A DNA stretch of 33,683 bases, taken from Bacteroidia bacterium. GTDB taxonomy: Bacteria; Bacteroidota; Bacteroidia; B-17B0; Aurantibacillaceae. Of the stretch, positions 32,810 to 33,683 are shown one piece after another; the stretch's first letter is position 1, and every line of letters starts with the position of its first letter. The position numbers were made by a program, and so were the translations under genes. The notes under the pieces were generated by a model that had not been told where the DNA came from, searched no databases, and saw only the letters and a list, made by a program, of their open reading frames with translations. Location of the stretch: contig JAEUTQ010000032.1 in assembly GCA_016787445.1 (NCBI GenBank), positions 1 to 33,683 on the forward strand, in the 5' to 3' direction.

Positions 32810-33188
32810 TGCTGTTTGTGCCTTCGTTAGAATCTCCGGAATTTTGTTGATTTTGATCGCGGCGTTGTAAAATTACGAATTGGTCGGCAACAATTTCAGT
32901 GGTACTGCGTTTGTTTCCGTCTTTATCATTCCATTGTCGGGTTTGCAATCTCCCTTCAATATAAACCTGCATACCTTTTTTTAAAAGTTTTTCGGCTGTT
33001 TCTGCAAGCGTGCGCCACATGACAATGTTATGCCACTCGGTTTGATCAATGCGATTACCGTTTTTGTCTTTAAATGATTCGGAAGTTGCAAGACTAAAAT
33101 TTACGCGGGCGATATTCCCTTCCAGATATTTTAATTCAGGGTCCTTACCCAAGTTTCCAATTAAAATGACTTTGTTTACACCTGCCAT
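32793..33188 (-). CDS. ssb: Single-stranded DNA-binding protein
   Basis: A 131-residue SSB with one OB-fold ([22 protein letters not shown] ... [32 protein letters not shown], about residues 1-105), a short Gln/Asn-rich linker and the acidic interaction tip ending DLPF. It binds ssDNA and recruits repair and replication proteins through the tip. At 131 residues it is short but complete. In Bacteroidota it commonly precedes gld genes. No clear promoter is seen in the 200 bases upstream. Confidence 0.95.
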   Translation of the reverse strand: MAGVNKVILIGNLGKDPELKYLEGNIARVNFSLATSESFKDKNGNRIDQTEWHNIVMWRTLAETAEKLLKKGMQVYIEGRLQTRQWNDKDGNKRSTTEIVADQFVILQRRDQNQQNSGDSNEGTNSSDLPF

Positions 33189-33397
33189 AGTATGAAGTAC
33201 GTTTTGATTAACACAAACAACAACATAAAAATCATCAAAAACAAGTTTGTGAATTGGAGAGTGGTAATAATTGCCGGTTAGAGTAAATTTTAGCCGTTTT
33301 TAATAAAATATTGGTCGAAATTTTGAACGATTTAGTAGTTGATTTTTAATGATTTGCTTGAAAAACGAGTTTTTTTCGAATTATTTTCTCAAAAAAT
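33189..33397. other. AT-rich intergenic region upstream of ssb
   Basis: No gene supported. Very AT-rich, with A and T runs (for example at 33370-33400) such as those found upstream of strong promoters. A mutY gene, expected upstream of ssb in many flavobacteria, is not visible here. Confidence 0.6.
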
Positions 33398-33428
33398 TTT
33401 GCGGAATGAGATTTCGTTCATACTTTTG
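33398..33428 (+). promoter_or_regulatory. Consensus Bacteroidota promoter pointing off the right edge
   Basis: TTTG (33398-33401), 19 bases, TACTTTTG (33421-33428) matches the full consensus TTTG-N19-TAnnTTTG at both boxes and spacing. It is the only site in the window to do so. The AT-rich stretch before it could act as an UP element. Transcription would start near 33434 and run rightwards. Confidence 0.7.
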
Positions 33429-33433
33429 CCACC

Positions 33434-33683
33434 CCGTTTTATGCGGGACGTTAATTTGAAGTATTGAGAAAGGGTTTTTGATGAGTAAGGGCGGTTTAAG
33501 AGACGGCCAACTGTTCATCTGAAATTGCTGACTTAAATATACACGTTCATTGAAGGAAATGATTGCCAAAAATGTAGCAGGTAATTTGTTGTAGAAACGA
33601 TTATCACATGAAGATGTTATTAGTTGAGAAACTGATGCATCATACCCTTGAGGGATTGTGTTTAGACATAATTCATTCCTATT
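33434..33683 (+). ncRNA. Possible untranslated leader or RNA gene, incomplete at the edge
   Basis: About 250 bases follow the consensus promoter with no convincing protein start. A small GC-rich dyad lies at the start (CCCCG, AT-rich loop, CGGGA) and GTTCATTGAA at about 33545 resembles boxA-like motifs of rRNA leaders. A reading frame from the ATG at 33609 stays open for 25 codons to the edge and cannot be judged. An rRNA-operon leader is one reading; a 5' UTR or a small RNA are others. Low confidence. Confidence 0.25.

Noticed and set aside
33381..33683. Minus-strand frame open for about 100 codons to the window edge
   Set aside because: It has no recognisable motifs, no ATG start within the window, and is antisense to the strong promoter and its leader. 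I could not match it to MutY, which was the expected neighbour. It remains possible that it is the end of a gene beginning outside.
1..33683. CRISPR arrays, insertion sequences, phage genes or toxin-antitoxin pairs
   Set aside because: No regularly spaced repeats, transposase, integrase, cas, phage structural or paired small toxin/antitoxin genes were seen.

Overview
The window looks like chromosomal DNA of an AT-rich, aerobic member of the Bacteroidota. The evidence is a gliding-motility lipoprotein GldD, two proteins ending in type IX secretion (T9SS) sorting domains, several SusC/TonB-type and OmpA-type envelope proteins, and promoters of the Bacteroidota form TAnnTTTG. The ssb-gldD neighbourhood recalls Flavobacteriales, but the family cannot be fixed from this sequence alone. 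I see no plasmid, phage or CRISPR genes. Most genes are ordinary chromosomal genes; the interest lies in junctions, regulatory sites and small repeats.

Layout. 1-4.2 kb (+): a Tat-exported PLP enzyme, a membrane-anchored RidA, and an outer-membrane TonB-receptor-like barrel that begins at a CTG codon and is followed by a leftover copy of the ridA 3' end. 4.3-7.4 kb (-): a small lipoprotein, an ABC exporter and truA. 7.4-9.5 kb (+): two RNA-modification genes, an rlmD-like methyltransferase and miaE. 9.5-14.9 kb (-): a SCO copper chaperone with a cysteine-less SCO-like partner, two tandem T9SS cargo proteins, an MFS transporter and a YdeI/DUF1905 protein. 14.9-15.2 kb: tRNA-Pro(UGG) with a 53-bp direct repeat that copies its 3' end and terminator. 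15.3-19.5 kb (+): guaA, a LysM/periplasmic-binding protein and hemF. 19.5-26.2 kb (-): a DUF4846 lipoprotein, an ECF sigma/anti-sigma pair with two GIN-domain proteins, and a DEAD-box helicase. 26.4-28.7 kb (+): a mannose-1-phosphate guanylyltransferase and an OmpA-family protein. 28.7-31.7 kb (-): a TM2 protein, Mn-type superoxide dismutase and a CtpA protease, with REP-like repeats beside sod. 31.7-33.7 kb: a Rieske-like lipoprotein (+), gldD and ssb (-), then about 500 bp without a convincing gene but with the best consensus promoter of the window pointing off the right edge.

Best candidates for something new. (1) The ECF operon at 20.4-24.2 kb has two near-identical promoter-like sites, GCTGTAAC-N17-CGTCTTATTACT on the minus strand. 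One lies before the sigma gene and one before the GIN genes, which predicts an autoregulated envelope regulon feeding a GIN-head/beta-barrel fusion. (2) A Tat-exported PLP enzyme is translationally coupled to an exported RidA, suggesting enamine/imine clearance outside the cytoplasm. (3) Two junction scars, the tRNA-Pro 3'-end duplication and the ridA tail remnant, record past recombination.
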